64,000 nucleotides of DNA from Halofilum ochraceum (GCF_001614315.2 NZ_LVEG02000014.1:1-64000), one strand, 5' to 3'; shown: positions 7,975 through 17,308, numbered from the stretch's first letter. Notes: generated by a model not told the origin, from the sequence alone. Translations and numbers: made by a program.

Positions 7975-9870
7975 TTACCCCAGGATCTCGGCCAGATTGC
8001 CCCGTTCCTCCAGCCAGGCGCGGCGGTCGGCGACGCGTTTTTTGCCGAGCATCATATCGAGCAGGGTGTTGGTGTCGTCGCCGTCTTCGACGGTGAGCTG
8101 GACGAGGCGGCGGGTGTCGGGGGCCATGGTGGTTTCGCGGAGCTGGAGCGGGTCCATTTCGCCGAGGCCCTTGAAGCGGGTGACCTGGGGTTTGCCCTTC
8201 TGTTTCTCGGCGGTGATGCGCTCGAGGACGCCGTCTTTTTCCTCATCGTCGATGGCGTAATAGATGTTCTTGCCGATGTCGATGCGGTACAGCGGCGGCA
8301 TGGCGACGTAAACGTGGCCGGCGGCGACGAGCGGGCGGAAGTGGCGGACGAACAGGGCGCACAGCAGCGTGGCGATGTGGGCGCCGTCCGAGTCGGCATC
8401 CGCCAGGATGCAGAGCTTGTTGTAGCGCAGCTTGCTGAGATCCGCGTTGCCGGGCTCGACGCCGAGGGCGACGGTGATGTCGTGCACCTCCTGGCTGCCG
8501 AAGACCTCTTCCGGTTTGATCTCCCAGGTGTTCATGATCTTGCCGCGCAGCGGCATGACGGCCTGGAACTCGCGATCGCGCGCCTGTTTGGCGGAGCCGC
8601 CGGCGGAGTCGCCCTCGACCAGGAACAGTTCGGTGCGGCTGACGTCCTGGCTGGTGCAATCGGCGAGCTTTCCAGGCAGCGCGGGGCCGCTAGCGACCTT
8701 TTTGCGCTGCACCTTGCGGGCCTTCTGCTGGCGACGCTGGGCGGTGCTGACCGCGAGCTGGGCGAGCGCGTCGCCGGACTGCGGGTGACGATTGAGCCAC
8801 TGCTCGAAGTGGTCGCTGACCACGCCGGAGACGAACGCCTGGCAGGAACGTGAGGCGAGCTTCTCCTTGGTCTGGCCGGCGAACTGCGGGTCCTGCAGTT
8901 TGACGGACAGGACCCAGCTCGCGTGCTCGGTGACGTCATCGCCCGTGATCTTCACGCCCTTGGGCAGCAACCCGCGCCGGTCGGCGAACTCGCGCAGGGC
9001 CTCGGTGAGACCGCTGCGCATGCCGTTGACGTGCGCGCCGCCGGCAGGCGTCGGCACGAGGTTCACGTAGCTCTCACTGAAGCCCTCACCACCTTCCGGC
9101 AACCAGGTCACGGCCCAGTCGGCGGCCTCGTGCTCGCCCGTCATATGGCCCACGAAGGGCTGCTCGGGCGTGCGCGGGTAGCCGCTGACGGCCTGCACCA
9201 GGTAGTCGGCCATGCCGTCTGCGTACTGCCACTCGATCTTCTCCTGCGCCGCCTCGTCGTGCCAGGTGACGAGCAGGCCCGGGCAGAGCACGGCCTTGGC
9301 GCGCAGGAGCTGGGTCAGGCGCTGCTTGTTGAACTTCACGCTGTCGAAGTACTTCGCGTCCGGCAGGAACTTCAGGCGCGTGCCGGTATTGCGCTGACCG
9401 ACTTTGCCGACGACCTCGAGCTCCGTCTTTTTCTCGCCGCCGGCGAAGCTCATCGCGTATTCCTTGCCGCCGCGCTTGACCGCGATCTCGAGGTGACGCG
9501 AGAGGCCGTTGACCACGGAGACGCCGACGCCGTGCAGACCGCCCGAGAAACGGTAGTGGCCCTCGGAGAACTTGCCGCCCGAATGCAGCGTGGTGAGGAT
9601 GACCTCGACGCCGGGCTTGTTGAGCTGCGGGTGGTTATCGACGGGCATGCCGCGGCCGTCATCGATGACTTCGATCGAGCCGTCCGCGCCGAGGGTCACG
9701 TCGATGCGTTTGGCGTAGCCGGCGAGCGCCTCGTCGACGGCATTGTCGATCACCTCCTGGGCGAGGTGGTTCGGGCGCATGGTGTCGGTGTACATGCCCG
9801 GGCGCTTGCGCACGGGCTCGAGTCCGGAGAGGACCTCGATCGCGGACGAGTCGTAGGCGGCTGTGGTCAT
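7975..9870 (-). CDS. parE: DNA topoisomerase IV subunit B
   Basis: The 631 residues (E. coli ParE has 630) form the ATPase subunit of topoisomerase IV. The GHKL ATP-binding site is seen as QEVIDNAVDEA (about 39-48), DDGRGMP (70-75) and GGLHGVGVSVV (110-120). The TOPRIM domain has VEGDSAGGSA from about 418, PLRGKIMNTWE, and the metal-binding aspartates in ADADSDG (about 491-495). The start at MTTAAYDSS is the family start; upstream in-frame sequence is non-homologous. A TACAAT box on the minus strand at 9929-9924 may be its -10 element. The stop codon is next to the inverted-repeat element. Confidence 0.97.
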   Translation of the reverse strand: MTTAAYDSSAIEVLSGLEPVRKRPGMYTDTMRPNHLAQEVIDNAVDEALAGYAKRIDVTLGADGSIEVIDDGRGMPVDNHPQLNKPGVEVILTTLHSGGKFSEGHYRFSGGLHGVGVSVVNGLSRHLEIAVKRGGKEYAMSFAGGEKKTELEVVGKVGQRNTGTRLKFLPDAKYFDSVKFNKQRLTQLLRAKAVLCPGLLVTWHDEAAQEKIEWQYADGMADYLVQAVSGYPRTPEQPFVGHMTGEHEAADWAVTWLPEGGEGFSESYVNLVPTPAGGAHVNGMRSGLTEALREFADRRGLLPKGVKITGDDVTEHASWVLSVKLQDPQFAGQTKEKLASRSCQAFVSGVVSDHFEQWLNRHPQSGDALAQLAVSTAQRRQQKARKVQRKKVASGPALPGKLADCTSQDVSRTELFLVEGDSAGGSAKQARDREFQAVMPLRGKIMNTWEIKPEEVFGSQEVHDITVALGVEPGNADLSKLRYNKLCILADADSDGAHIATLLCALFVRHFRPLVAAGHVYVAMPPLYRIDIGKNIYYAIDDEEKDGVLERITAEKQKGKPQVTRFKGLGEMDPLQLRETTMAPDTRRLVQLTVEDGDDTNTLLDMMLGKKRVADRRAWLEERGNLAEILG

Positions 9871-9990
9871 GGGATCGGTCGAGACTCCATATGCGGTGGT
9901 TTTCTGGCCGGCAGGCCCAGGATATTGTAAACGACCCGGGGCCGGAACGTGGTGGCCCGATTCACTGGACCCACCGGAGTACACGGGCGC

Positions 9991-11130
9991 ATGACACGTC
10001 GGAACCGCGCACGCGCCTGGTGGGTGCGCCTGCATCTCTGGCTGGGCCTCAGCGCCGGCGCGGTCTTCGCCCTGCTCGGGGTGACCGGCAGCGTACTCGT
10101 CTTCGACCACGAACTCGACGCCCTGTTGCACCCCTCATTGTTCGCTTCCGGGCCGGAATCACGCGCGATCGCCTCTTCCGCGGCGATTGCCGTGGCGGAA
10201 GATGCCCTGCCGGCGAGTCACAGCGTCGCTTGGCTTTCCTGGCCTGGTGATGCCCGCGATGTGTTCCGCGCCTATGGCGGCCCACCCGACGACCGGTTCG
10301 GCCGGCTCGTCACTGTCGACCCCGCCAGCGGCGAGGTCCTCGGCGCGCGCGCCGGCGATGGCGGAGTGCTGCGCTTTATCTACGATCTGCATTTTCAGTT
10401 GCAGCTCGGCGCCGGGGGCCAGACGGTCGTCGGGATCGTGGGCGTGCTGATGCTGTGCTCTCTCGGTTCCGGCCTGTATCTGTGGTGGCCGCGCAAACGC
10501 CATTGGCGGACGGGGCTGACGGTGCGTCGCGGTGCACGGCCTCAGCGGCGGGATTTCGATCTGCATCGCGTAACGGGCATTTACGGCGCCGCCCTGCTGC
10601 TGGCGATGAGCGGGACCGGCATCTTCATGGCCCTGCCGGATTACACCGAGCCGGTGGTCGAGCTGTTCAGCCCGATCACGCCGCGGATCGGCACGATCGC
10701 CCCGAACGGGGCTCGCGATGCGACTGATATCGATGTGGATACGGCCGTCGACATCGCACGGAACCACTTATCGGGCGCCCGCGTGACAGGGGTGGGCATC
10801 CCGCATCGCGGTGCAGGAACGTACCGCGTAGCCCTCAGTGAGCCGGAACATCCGCGCGACAGCGCGGGCCGTTCGTATGTGCGTGTGGATCGCCATACCG
10901 GTGAGGTCCGAGCGGTGCGAACCTGGGCCGGCATGACCGCCGCGGACCGATTCCTGGACTGGCAGTTGCCGCTGCACAACGGCGAGGCATTCGGGCTGAT
11001 CGGGCGGCTGATCGTATTCGTGACGGGCCTGTTGCCGCTGGCACTGCTGGTCACAGGATTCCTGATCTGGCGCCATAAACGCCGTGCGGCGTACAGACAG
11101 CGGGAAAAACGACCCGATTCTCCGTCGTAG
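9991..11130 (+). CDS. PepSY-associated transmembrane protein
   Basis: The 379-aa inner-membrane protein belongs to the PepSY_TM family (PF03929). Four hydrophobic segments are visible: about 13-38, 150-170, 205-225 and 340-362. Soluble PepSY-type stretches lie between them, for example the region containing RLVTVDPASGEVLGAR. Relatives are often linked to siderophore-iron uptake or ferric reduction, but nothing nearby supports a specific substrate. The start at MTRRNRARAWW has a CGGAGT ribosome-binding site 10 bases upstream. It diverges from parE. The stop codon TAG is contributed by the GTAG head of the first REP unit of the following tandem array. Confidence 0.8.
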   Translation: MTRRNRARAWWVRLHLWLGLSAGAVFALLGVTGSVLVFDHELDALLHPSLFASGPESRAIASSAAIAVAEDALPASHSVAWLSWPGDARDVFRAYGGPPDDRFGRLVTVDPASGEVLGARAGDGGVLRFIYDLHFQLQLGAGGQTVVGIVGVLMLCSLGSGLYLWWPRKRHWRTGLTVRRGARPQRRDFDLHRVTGIYGAALLLAMSGTGIFMALPDYTEPVVELFSPITPRIGTIAPNGARDATDIDVDTAVDIARNHLSGARVTGVGIPHRGAGTYRVALSEPEHPRDSAGRSYVRVDRHTGEVRAVRTWAGMTAADRFLDWQLPLHNGEAFGLIGRLIVFVTGLLPLALLVTGFLIWRHKRRAAYRQREKRPDSPS

Positions 11131-11620
11131 GAGCGGGCTTGCCCGCGAACCGCTGACAGAATTCCCCGAAAACCGAAATCATCACTATGGTCGCACGTCG
11201 CCGAATCCGGCCGATGCATGCGCGCATTCGCCTTCGGCGAAGACGCGCCTACGAGGATTACCGTCGCGGCGCGGTACACAGACGGTAGTGACGGTTCGAT
11301 CCCCGGGTAGGAGCGCGCTTGCCCGCGAACCGCTGACAGAATTCCCCGAAAGCGGGAATCATCACTATGGTCGCCCGTCACTGAATCCGGCCGATGCGTG
11401 CGCGCATTCGCCTTCGGCGAAGACGCGCCTACGATGATTACCCTCCGGCGCGGTACACAGACGGCAGTGACGGTTCCATTCCCGGTAGGAGCGGGCTTGC
11501 CCGCGAACCGCTGACAGAATTCCCCGTAAAGCGGAAATCATCACTGTGGTCGCCCGTCACTGAATCCGGCCGATGCGTGCGCGCATTCGCCTTCGGCGAA
11601 GACGCGCCTACGATGAGTGA
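11127..11620. repeat. Three tandem copies of a 180-bp REP composite (BIME-like)
   Basis: Units start at 11127, 11307 and 11485, giving periods of 180 and 178 bases; the third is truncated near 11620. Each opens with GTAG plus the stem GAGCGGGCTTGCCCGCGA. A well-conserved spacer of roughly 80 bases follows, and then a different inverted palindrome, GCGCATTCGCCTTCGGCGAA, closing as GACGCGCCTAC. Each unit is therefore two REP classes facing each other. Copies differ by point changes such as GAGCGGG/GAGCGCG. A linker containing GGTACACAGACGG separates the units. The remaining 11621-11765 shows no gene or clear site. Confidence 0.9.
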
Positions 11621-11765
11621 TCGTCAGGGTCGGCGGCGCGGGGAAGGCCAATGGCTGTTCTCATCTTTGCCTTCTGCGCGCGCCTTGGCGTACTCCTCGC
11701 CTTTGCGAGAACCCGGTCCAGGCCCGATACCGGCTACCCGACGTCCACTGCCCGATGAACCGGAG

Positions 11766-12596
11766 TTATTCGGAGATCCCCATCATCGACAGCAGCTGTT
11801 TGCGCGGGCGGTAGCCCGGTACGATCGGGCCGTCGTCGCCGACCACGATATAGGGCGTGCCGCGGACGCCGATCGCCTTCGCCGCCTGCATGTGGGCATC
11901 GAGCGGCGTGCTGCAATCGGACTCTCGCGACGGTACCGAGCGCCCTTCCTTCGCCGCGGTCATCGCACCGGCCGGATCGTCCGCGCACCAGATATCACGC
12001 AGCGTATCGGCGGCCGACGAGCTGGTCCCCGCGCGCGGATACATGGCGTAGCGCACTTCGACCGGGTGATCCTGGACCATCTGCAGGACTTCCTCGTGCA
12101 GCCGCTGGCAGTACGGACAGGTGTGGTCCGTGAACACGGTGAGGTGATTCTCGGCGGGCCCATTGGCCGGCTCGAATACGACCAGATCGCTGCGATCCAT
12201 TTCGCTGACAACATCGTGCGCGATCTCGGCGCGTCGATCGTCCGTGAGATTCCGGCCCTCTTCCAGATTGATCAGATCGCCGCTGAACAGATAACGCGCG
12301 TCGGCGCTTACGTAATACACGCCACCACCGGACACGACCTCGTAGATATCCGACACGGGCGTATCCCGGACGGATTCGATATCGAGCTGGGGACGCGCCT
12401 CCTTCAGTCGTGCCCGAAGCCGCTCTTTTGCGTCAGCATTGTCCCCGCCCCCTTCCTCGGCCGCCGCGCTCGCATCGGAACCGCTCGAGGTGGATGTGCC
12501 GGAACCGCCGTCGCCGGCGTTTTCTTCCGCCGTGCAGGCAATCGGAACCATCGCCAGCAGACAGACGGCGGCGAAGAGCGTGGTTTTCAGCGGCAT
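11766..12596 (-). CDS. dsbC: Thiol:disulfide interchange protein, DsbC-like isomerase
   Basis: The 276-aa periplasmic protein has the redox motif C160-P-Y-C163 in FTDHTCPYCQRLH, the active site of DsbC/DsbG isomerases that reshuffle wrong disulfides. The N-terminus (MPLKTTLFAAVCLLAMVP then IAC) is a signal peptide ending at Cys21. The lipobox is imperfect, so lipoprotein status is uncertain. A Gly/Ser/Asp/Glu-rich linker (about 23-55), absent from E. coli DsbC, precedes the dimerisation domain. A final cis-proline loop is seen in RGTPYIVV. A GGAGG site precedes the start. It follows xerD by about 100 bases on the same strand, the arrangement found in enterobacteria. Confidence 0.92.
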   Translation of the reverse strand: MPLKTTLFAAVCLLAMVPIACTAEENAGDGGSGTSTSSGSDASAAAEEGGGDNADAKERLRARLKEARPQLDIESVRDTPVSDIYEVVSGGGVYYVSADARYLFSGDLINLEEGRNLTDDRRAEIAHDVVSEMDRSDLVVFEPANGPAENHLTVFTDHTCPYCQRLHEEVLQMVQDHPVEVRYAMYPRAGTSSSAADTLRDIWCADDPAGAMTAAKEGRSVPSRESDCSTPLDAHMQAAKAIGVRGTPYIVVGDDGPIVPGYRPRKQLLSMMGISE

Positions 12597-12694
12597 GGAC
12601 AAGGGCCTCCAGAGCAAACGGGCGATCGGGCGGATTACCGGGTATTCGACCGCCATCACGGATCGGGGTTCAGACGACGCGACATCGGAGCATA

Positions 12695-13627
12695 TCAGCC
12701 ACGCGGATGGTGTTGCGCGTGCACTTCCTGCAACCGTGCGCGTGCGACATGGGTGTAGATCTGTGTGGTCGACAGGTCACTGTGGCCGAGCAGCATCTGG
12801 ACCGCGCGCAGATCCGCACCATGATTCAACAGATGCGTCGCGAATGCATGCCGCAGCGTGTGCGGCGACAGCGGTCGCTCGATACCGACCTGCTTCGCAT
12901 AGCGTTTAACAATATACCAGAACGCCTGGCGGGTCATCGCGCCACCCCGCGTGGTCACGAACAGCGCATCCGTATCATTGCAGCCTTTCAGCAGGGCCGG
13001 TCTGGCGGCCTCGAGGTAGCGATTGATCCAGTCCAGCGCCTCTTCGCCCACGGGCACGAGCCGCTCCTTGTCCCCCTTCCCGCGCAACCGCAAGACGCCA
13101 TGCGTGCGGTTGAGCGCACCGGCCTGCAGGCCCACGAGTTCACTCACGCGCAGACCACTCGCATACAGCAGTTCGAGCATCGCCCGATCGCGCAGCCCGC
13201 GGTCGGTGCCGGTATCTGGCGCGGACAACAGCGCACTGACCTCCCCCTCCGAGAGGGAATCGGGCAGCGGCCGTCCAAGGCGGGGCGTGTCGATGCGTGC
13301 GCTGGGATCTTCCGCCATGCGTCCCGAGCGGATCTGGAAGCGATAGAAGCGTTTGATGGTGGACAGGACGCGCCGGATGCTGCGCCAGCGCATGCCGCCG
13401 GCGATCCGATCCGCCACGTATGCCTGCAGATCCTGGCGGCGGGCGCCGTGCAGGGTTCGATCGCGCGCCGCCAGCCAGCCTGCGAGACCGCGCAGATCGG
13501 TGCCATAGGCACTGAGCGTGTTGCCGCTCAGACCGCGTTCCATCCAGAGCGCGTCAAGGAACGCGTCGATGATCGCCTGATCGGAATCCGCGGGGCGGTT
13601 GCTGCCACTATCAGCGTCTGCACTCAT
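12695..13627 (-). CDS. xerD: Tyrosine recombinase XerD
   Basis: The 310-aa site-specific recombinase acts with XerC at dif to resolve chromosome dimers at the FtsK septum. All catalytic residues are visible: R160 (SGLRVSEL), K184 (GKGDKERL), H256 and R259 (HTLRHAFATH), H282 (LGHSDLSTTQIYTH) and nucleophile Y291. The N-terminal SAM-like core-binding domain spans about 15-105. The start at MSADADSGS is preferred over a slightly longer alternative. Adjacency to dsbC and the sequence fit XerD better than XerC. Confidence 0.95.
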   Translation of the reverse strand: MSADADSGSNRPADSDQAIIDAFLDALWMERGLSGNTLSAYGTDLRGLAGWLAARDRTLHGARRQDLQAYVADRIAGGMRWRSIRRVLSTIKRFYRFQIRSGRMAEDPSARIDTPRLGRPLPDSLSEGEVSALLSAPDTGTDRGLRDRAMLELLYASGLRVSELVGLQAGALNRTHGVLRLRGKGDKERLVPVGEEALDWINRYLEAARPALLKGCNDTDALFVTTRGGAMTRQAFWYIVKRYAKQVGIERPLSPHTLRHAFATHLLNHGADLRAVQMLLGHSDLSTTQIYTHVARARLQEVHAQHHPRG

Positions 13628-13769
13628 GGTCAGCGCAGTGTACAACGGCAGATGGGCTATACGCGCCCAGCAGTGGACTGGAACGCGAAACGGCGACCAG
13701 GAAAGGCCGCCGGGAAAGCGCTTCAGGGCCCCATTACACGGTCGCGTGGCAGGGGGCCTGCAAACGGAT

Positions 13770-13791
13770 GGGGCGGCCCGGAGGCCGCCCC
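13770..13791 (-). terminator. Hairpin downstream of the H1-like gene
   Basis: GGGGCGGCC and GGCCGCCCC form a perfect 9-bp stem with a 4-base loop, 28 bases after the stop codon of the H1-like gene. Only a weak T-rich tail follows (ATCCGTTTG on the minus strand), so termination efficiency is uncertain. Confidence 0.6.
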
Positions 13792-13819
13792 ATGGATCAA
13801 CCAGTCACAACCACCCGCA

Positions 13820-14383
13820 TCACGGCGATGTGGTCGTGCTACTGGCTTTCTTCTTCGAGGCGGCCTTCTTCTTCGAGCCCGCCTTCTTCTTGGAGGCGGC
13901 CTTCTTCTTCGAGGCGGCCTTCTTCTTGGAACGACGCTTCTTCGAAGTGCCCAGCTTGTCGATCCGCGCGAGTTCCGACCGCTCGAACTTCGAGGCGGCC
14001 TGAGACATCGCCTTGTCGCGCTTCTCGGCGAGCTTGCGCAGGGCCGTTTCCCGCTTCTGCGCGTCCTTCAGCTCATCGGCCGTCTGCTTGAGTTCGGCCT
14101 TGAGCTCCCGGACCTGCTCGCGCAGGCGCTGGGCCGTGGCGGTTGCCGAAGACTTCTTCTTGGAACCCGCCTTCTTCTTCGAGGCGGCCTTCTTCTTCGA
14201 GCCCGCCTTCTTCTTCGAAGCGGCCTTCTTGCCGGAGGATTTCTTCTTCGAGGCGGCCTTCTTGCGACCCGAAGACTTCTTCTTTGACGCGGTCTTCTTC
14301 GAGGTTACGCTCGCCGTCCCCGAAGGAGACATTGCGGCGGCGACTGTCGTATCCGACGACGCGTTATCTTTCATGCGGGGCAT
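13820..14383 (-). CDS. Lysine-rich histone H1-like/AlgP-type protein
   Basis: The 187-aa protein has two lysine-rich repeat blocks (about 30-80 and 150-182) built on SKKKAA/SKKKAG, separated by a charged predicted coiled coil (QRLREQVRELKAELKQT...). This is the composition of eukaryotic-H1-like bacterial proteins such as AlgP/AlgR3, which bind DNA non-specifically. The repeats are encoded by near-identical 18-21-base units, so the length is probably variable between strains. The start at MPRMKD follows GGGAG by 9 bases; MKD three codons later is possible. Its promoter contains a -10 box inside a small palindrome. It is monocistronic and ends before a GC hairpin. Confidence 0.8.
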   Translation of the reverse strand: MPRMKDNASSDTTVAAAMSPSGTASVTSKKTASKKKSSGRKKAASKKKSSGKKAASKKKAGSKKKAASKKKAGSKKKSSATATAQRLREQVRELKAELKQTADELKDAQKRETALRKLAEKRDKAMSQAASKFERSELARIDKLGTSKKRRSKKKAASKKKAASKKKAGSKKKAASKKKASSTTTSP

Positions 14384-14412
14384 ACGCTGTGACTCCCGTG
14401 AGTGGCAATGCA

Positions 14413-14446
14413 CTACGCATTATAGGATTGCGTAGCTCGTTTGCAA
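14413..14446 (-). promoter_or_regulatory. Sigma70 promoter with palindrome over the -10 box
   Basis: On the minus strand TTGCAA (14446-14441), a 16-base spacer and TATAAT (14424-14419) make a near-consensus promoter upstream of the H1-like gene. Inverted arms CTACGCA (14413-14419) and TGCGTAG (14429-14435) bracket the -10 region. A protein bound there would block RNA polymerase, so this is a possible operator. Confidence 0.65.
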
Positions 14447-14601
14447 TTACCAATACTCGCGCATCAGTTCAAGCATCGCAACAACCCCATCGCATGCAAC
14501 CCGTGAATGAAGGTGTAATATCCCGCCTGCTACCCCGATATGCATTCTTGAATGGGCTGATTCATGCCCGCTCATTACGACCAACCGGAAGCGATCCGAT
14601 C

Positions 14602-15024
14602 ATGACCGAATGGAACTACTGCGGCCTTGGCCGCCGTCTTCTGGCCATCCTCTATGACTCGATCGTGGTGCTTGCGATCCTGTTCATCGCGACGCTGCCG
14701 GTCGTATTGCTCACCGGCGGCGCACTCGAGGAGTCCCTCCTCTATCGCACCGCACTGCAGGCCTACGAGTTGCTCGTCGCATTCGCGTTCTTCGGGGGAT
14801 TCTGGCGCTCGGGCGGGCAGACCATCGGTATGCGGGCATGGCGTATCCGCCTCGTACGGGACGACGGTGGACGCCTGCGCTGGCGCGATGCGGCGCTGCG
14901 TTACCTCGTGGCGATCGTTTCCTGGGCGCTGCTCGGACTCGGTTTCGCATGGAGTCTGTTTGACCGCGAACGCCGTACCTGGCACGACATCGCGTCACGC
15001 ACCCGCCTGATCAGGGATCCATAA
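14602..15024 (+). CDS. RDD family membrane protein
   Basis: The 140-aa protein has the RDD arrangement: GLGRRLLAILYDSIVVLAILF at residues 8-28 (Arg and Asp of the first helix) and a second hydrophobic stretch near 56-70. QTIGMRAWRIRLV follows, and then a third helix, YLVAIVSWALLGLGFAW, before the terminal DRERRTWHDIASRTRL block typical of the family. RDD proteins are small inner-membrane proteins of mostly unknown function; some are thought to be transporters or ion exchangers. The gene faces lptG tail to tail, a neighbourhood also seen in pseudomonads. The 14447-14601 leader has no strong promoter. Confidence 0.88.
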   Translation: MTEWNYCGLGRRLLAILYDSIVVLAILFIATLPVVLLTGGALEESLLYRTALQAYELLVAFAFFGGFWRSGGQTIGMRAWRIRLVRDDGGRLRWRDAALRYLVAIVSWALLGLGFAWSLFDRERRTWHDIASRTRLIRDP

Positions 15025-15131
15025 GAGGGTTCGAACGCGCGCATGCGCGCCACTGGCGCGTTGTCGGCACGGCCGGCACAACCGGATCGACGAGGCGCGC
15101 GACCATGCATACGCCGGCCTAGCGGGCGCAC

Positions 15132-16202
15132 TCAGTGCATGCGACGCAGAAGCAGCAGGCCGGTGATCGTGAACAGGATAGCCGGGGCCATGACGGCGAC
15201 CGGTGCCGCCAGGCCGTACACGATGCCGATATGGGAAAACAGCTCGGCCAGCAGCAGATAACCGACACCGATTACGCTGCCGATGAACACGCGCTGACCG
15301 GCACCGGTCGCGCGGATCGAGCCGAACACCATCGGCAACGCGAGCAGGAGCATGACGAGCGTCGACAGCGGCGTGGCGATTTTCTTCCAGAACGCGAGCG
15401 CGAAGCGGGCGGATTCGAGGTCGTTATCACTCAGATAATCGACATAGCTGAATAATCGCCAGCCCGGCAGGGTCTCCGGACTGACCGTGAGCACCTCGAA
15501 CAGATCCGGCGGCACGAGGCGTGGCCAGATGGCCTCGGCCTCCCGCTGCGTGGCGATGCGATCGCCGTTCAGGCGTGTGCTGCGCACGTCGAGAAGCCGC
15601 CATTGATCCTCGCGACGTTGATAATGGGCGCGTTTCGCGTGCAGTGACCGCTGCAATTGCCGCCCATCGAACTCATACACGGTGACATTGCGCAGCACAT
15701 ATCCAGGCAGGATCTCCCCTACGTTCACGAATCGGTTCTCATCCCGCAGCCAGAGACCGCCCGGCCCGCGCGCATCACTCTGACCGGCGATGGCGCTGGA
15801 ACGCATGCGTTCGGCATATTGCTGGCTCGGCGGCGCCACGACCTCACCCACGAAAACGATGACCGCCATCAGCACGATCCCGCCCTGCATGACCATGCCG
15901 ACGATACGGCCATTGGAGACGCCCGCGGCGCGCATGATCAGCAGTTCGGAATTCGCGGCCAATGCGCCGAGCCCGACCACGCCACCGATCGCGACCGCCG
16001 CGGGGAAGAGCTCATAGATGTCGGCCGGCATCGTCAGCAGGACGTACAGCAGGGCCTCGGCGACGCCGTAATCGCCCTGGCCGGTGCTGCCGAATTCGCG
16101 CGTGACCGCGAACAGCGTATTGAGCGACAGCAGGACGGCGAGTACCAGCACCGAGCCCGCGATCACGGTGCGCGCGATGTAACGCCCCAGCAGCGTGGTC
16201 AT
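15132..16202 (-). CDS. lptG: LPS export ABC transporter permease LptG
   Basis: The 356-aa inner-membrane subunit of the LptB2FGC complex extracts lipopolysaccharide and feeds it to the LptA bridge. It shows the YjgP/YjgQ layout: helices near 10-35, 55-85 and 95-120, a large periplasmic beta-jellyroll domain (about 130-265), then three C-terminal helices (about 270-350). The sequence SELLIMRAAGVSNGRI is the coupling-helix region that contacts LptB. The ATG overlaps the lptF stop codon (ATGA), showing translational coupling. Facing the RDD gene, it ends about 100 bases away. Confidence 0.93.
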   Translation of the reverse strand: MTTLLGRYIARTVIAGSVLVLAVLLSLNTLFAVTREFGSTGQGDYGVAEALLYVLLTMPADIYELFPAAVAIGGVVGLGALAANSELLIMRAAGVSNGRIVGMVMQGGIVLMAVIVFVGEVVAPPSQQYAERMRSSAIAGQSDARGPGGLWLRDENRFVNVGEILPGYVLRNVTVYEFDGRQLQRSLHAKRAHYQRREDQWRLLDVRSTRLNGDRIATQREAEAIWPRLVPPDLFEVLTVSPETLPGWRLFSYVDYLSDNDLESARFALAFWKKIATPLSTLVMLLLALPMVFGSIRATGAGQRVFIGSVIGVGYLLLAELFSHIGIVYGLAAPVAVMAPAILFTITGLLLLRRMH

Positions 16203-17308
16203 GCCCCGACCCCGCTCCGGCTGAAGATCACCGAATGCGCCCAGCGCCAGCCGACGCGATGCGCCACCAGCGCGGCGACGGCCACCGCCGTGGCGACGTG
16301 CACCCACCACATCCCGAGCGCTGGCGGCACGGTCCCCTCCTCAACCATATCGCGGGCGAAGACCAGCAGGTTGGAGTACGCGAGGTAGAGCAGCAACGCG
16401 ATCGCGATCTTGCCGTAGCGGCCCTTGCGGGGGGTGGTATGGCTCAGGGGCAACGCGGCCAGCGCGAGCAGGAAGCAGGCGATCGGCAGCGATACGCGCC
16501 ACTGGAACTCGGCCGTATATTTCGGTTCCCCGCGTGCGAGCAGCCGCCCCATCGACATGCCCTCGGCACCGGGGCCGCTCGTCTCGACACGCTGGCTCGG
16601 GATATGGATGCCGTGCTCGGAGAACGTGATCGACCGCGCCACATCGGAACCGGGCTTGATCGTATAGCGCTGCCCCTCCGTGAATTCGAGATATCGGCGC
16701 CCGGACTCCCGATCGATGCGCTCGTCCGCGGCGCGTGCGCGCACGATATGCTCGCCGCCCTGATCCGCCGGCGACACGACGAACACCTCGCGCAATCCCC
16801 CGTCGTCCGAGCGCGTTTCCGCGAACAGCACCGCCCCGGCTCCGGCACGATTGAAACGCCCCGGCGCCAGCCCCGCGAATTCCGATTCGGCGGCCACCCG
16901 GGCGGTGATCTCCGAACTTGCACGTTCGGCCCACGGCGACGCCCACAGCGTGAGCGCGGCCGTCATACCGGCCCCGGCCAGAGCGAGGATCGCGACCGGT
17001 CGGAACAGCTTTGCGAGCCCGATGCCACAGGCCCCCAGCGCCGCCATCTCGCTCTCCGCGTAGAGGCGCCCGAACGCGAGCAGCAAGGCCAGGAACAGAC
17101 CCAGCGGAATCAGCGTGACGAAATAGCTCGTCAGATGCAGCAGGAAAAACGGCAGGATCACCTGACCGGTCAACTCGCCCTCGACCACCTTGCCGAGGAG
17201 CTGCACGAGCGAGTTGCTCGCAAGGACCAGGATCAGGATCACCATGACCGCGATCCAGACCTGGATGACCTCGCGAAGGATGTAGCGATCGACAATCGTC
17301 AGGCGCAT
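16199..17308 (-). CDS. lptF: LPS export ABC transporter permease LptF
   Basis: The 369-aa partner of LptG has the same six-helix plus periplasmic-domain layout. Helices are seen in the first 120 residues (IVDRYILREVIQVWIAVMVI... and FYVTLIPLGLFLALLLAFG-type stretch), the periplasmic domain spans about 130-270, and the C-terminal helices contain LPIACFLLALAALPLS. The coupling segment is RLYAESEMAALGACGIG. It is the first gene of the lptFG operon and diverges from pepA across about 250 bases, the standard gammaproteobacterial arrangement. Confidence 0.94.
   Translation of the reverse strand: MRLTIVDRYILREVIQVWIAVMVILILVLASNSLVQLLGKVVEGELTGQVILPFFLLHLTSYFVTLIPLGLFLALLLAFGRLYAESEMAALGACGIGLAKLFRPVAILALAGAGMTAALTLWASPWAERASSEITARVAAESEFAGLAPGRFNRAGAGAVLFAETRSDDGGLREVFVVSPADQGGEHIVRARAADERIDRESGRRYLEFTEGQRYTIKPGSDVARSITFSEHGIHIPSQRVETSGPGAEGMSMGRLLARGEPKYTAEFQWRVSLPIACFLLALAALPLSHTTPRKGRYGKIAIALLLYLAYSNLLVFARDMVEEGTVPPALGMWWVHVATAVAVAALVAHRVGWRWAHSVIFSRSGVGA

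Noticed and set aside
11127-11620. Possible CRISPR array
   Set aside because: Units are about 180 bases, the spacers are conserved rather than unique, and each unit contains two palindromes; no cas gene is present.
11394-12758. Large plus-strand frame running from the REP array across dsbC
   Set aside because: It begins in repeats and runs antisense to an intact dsbC; the product is arginine-rich and low in family features.
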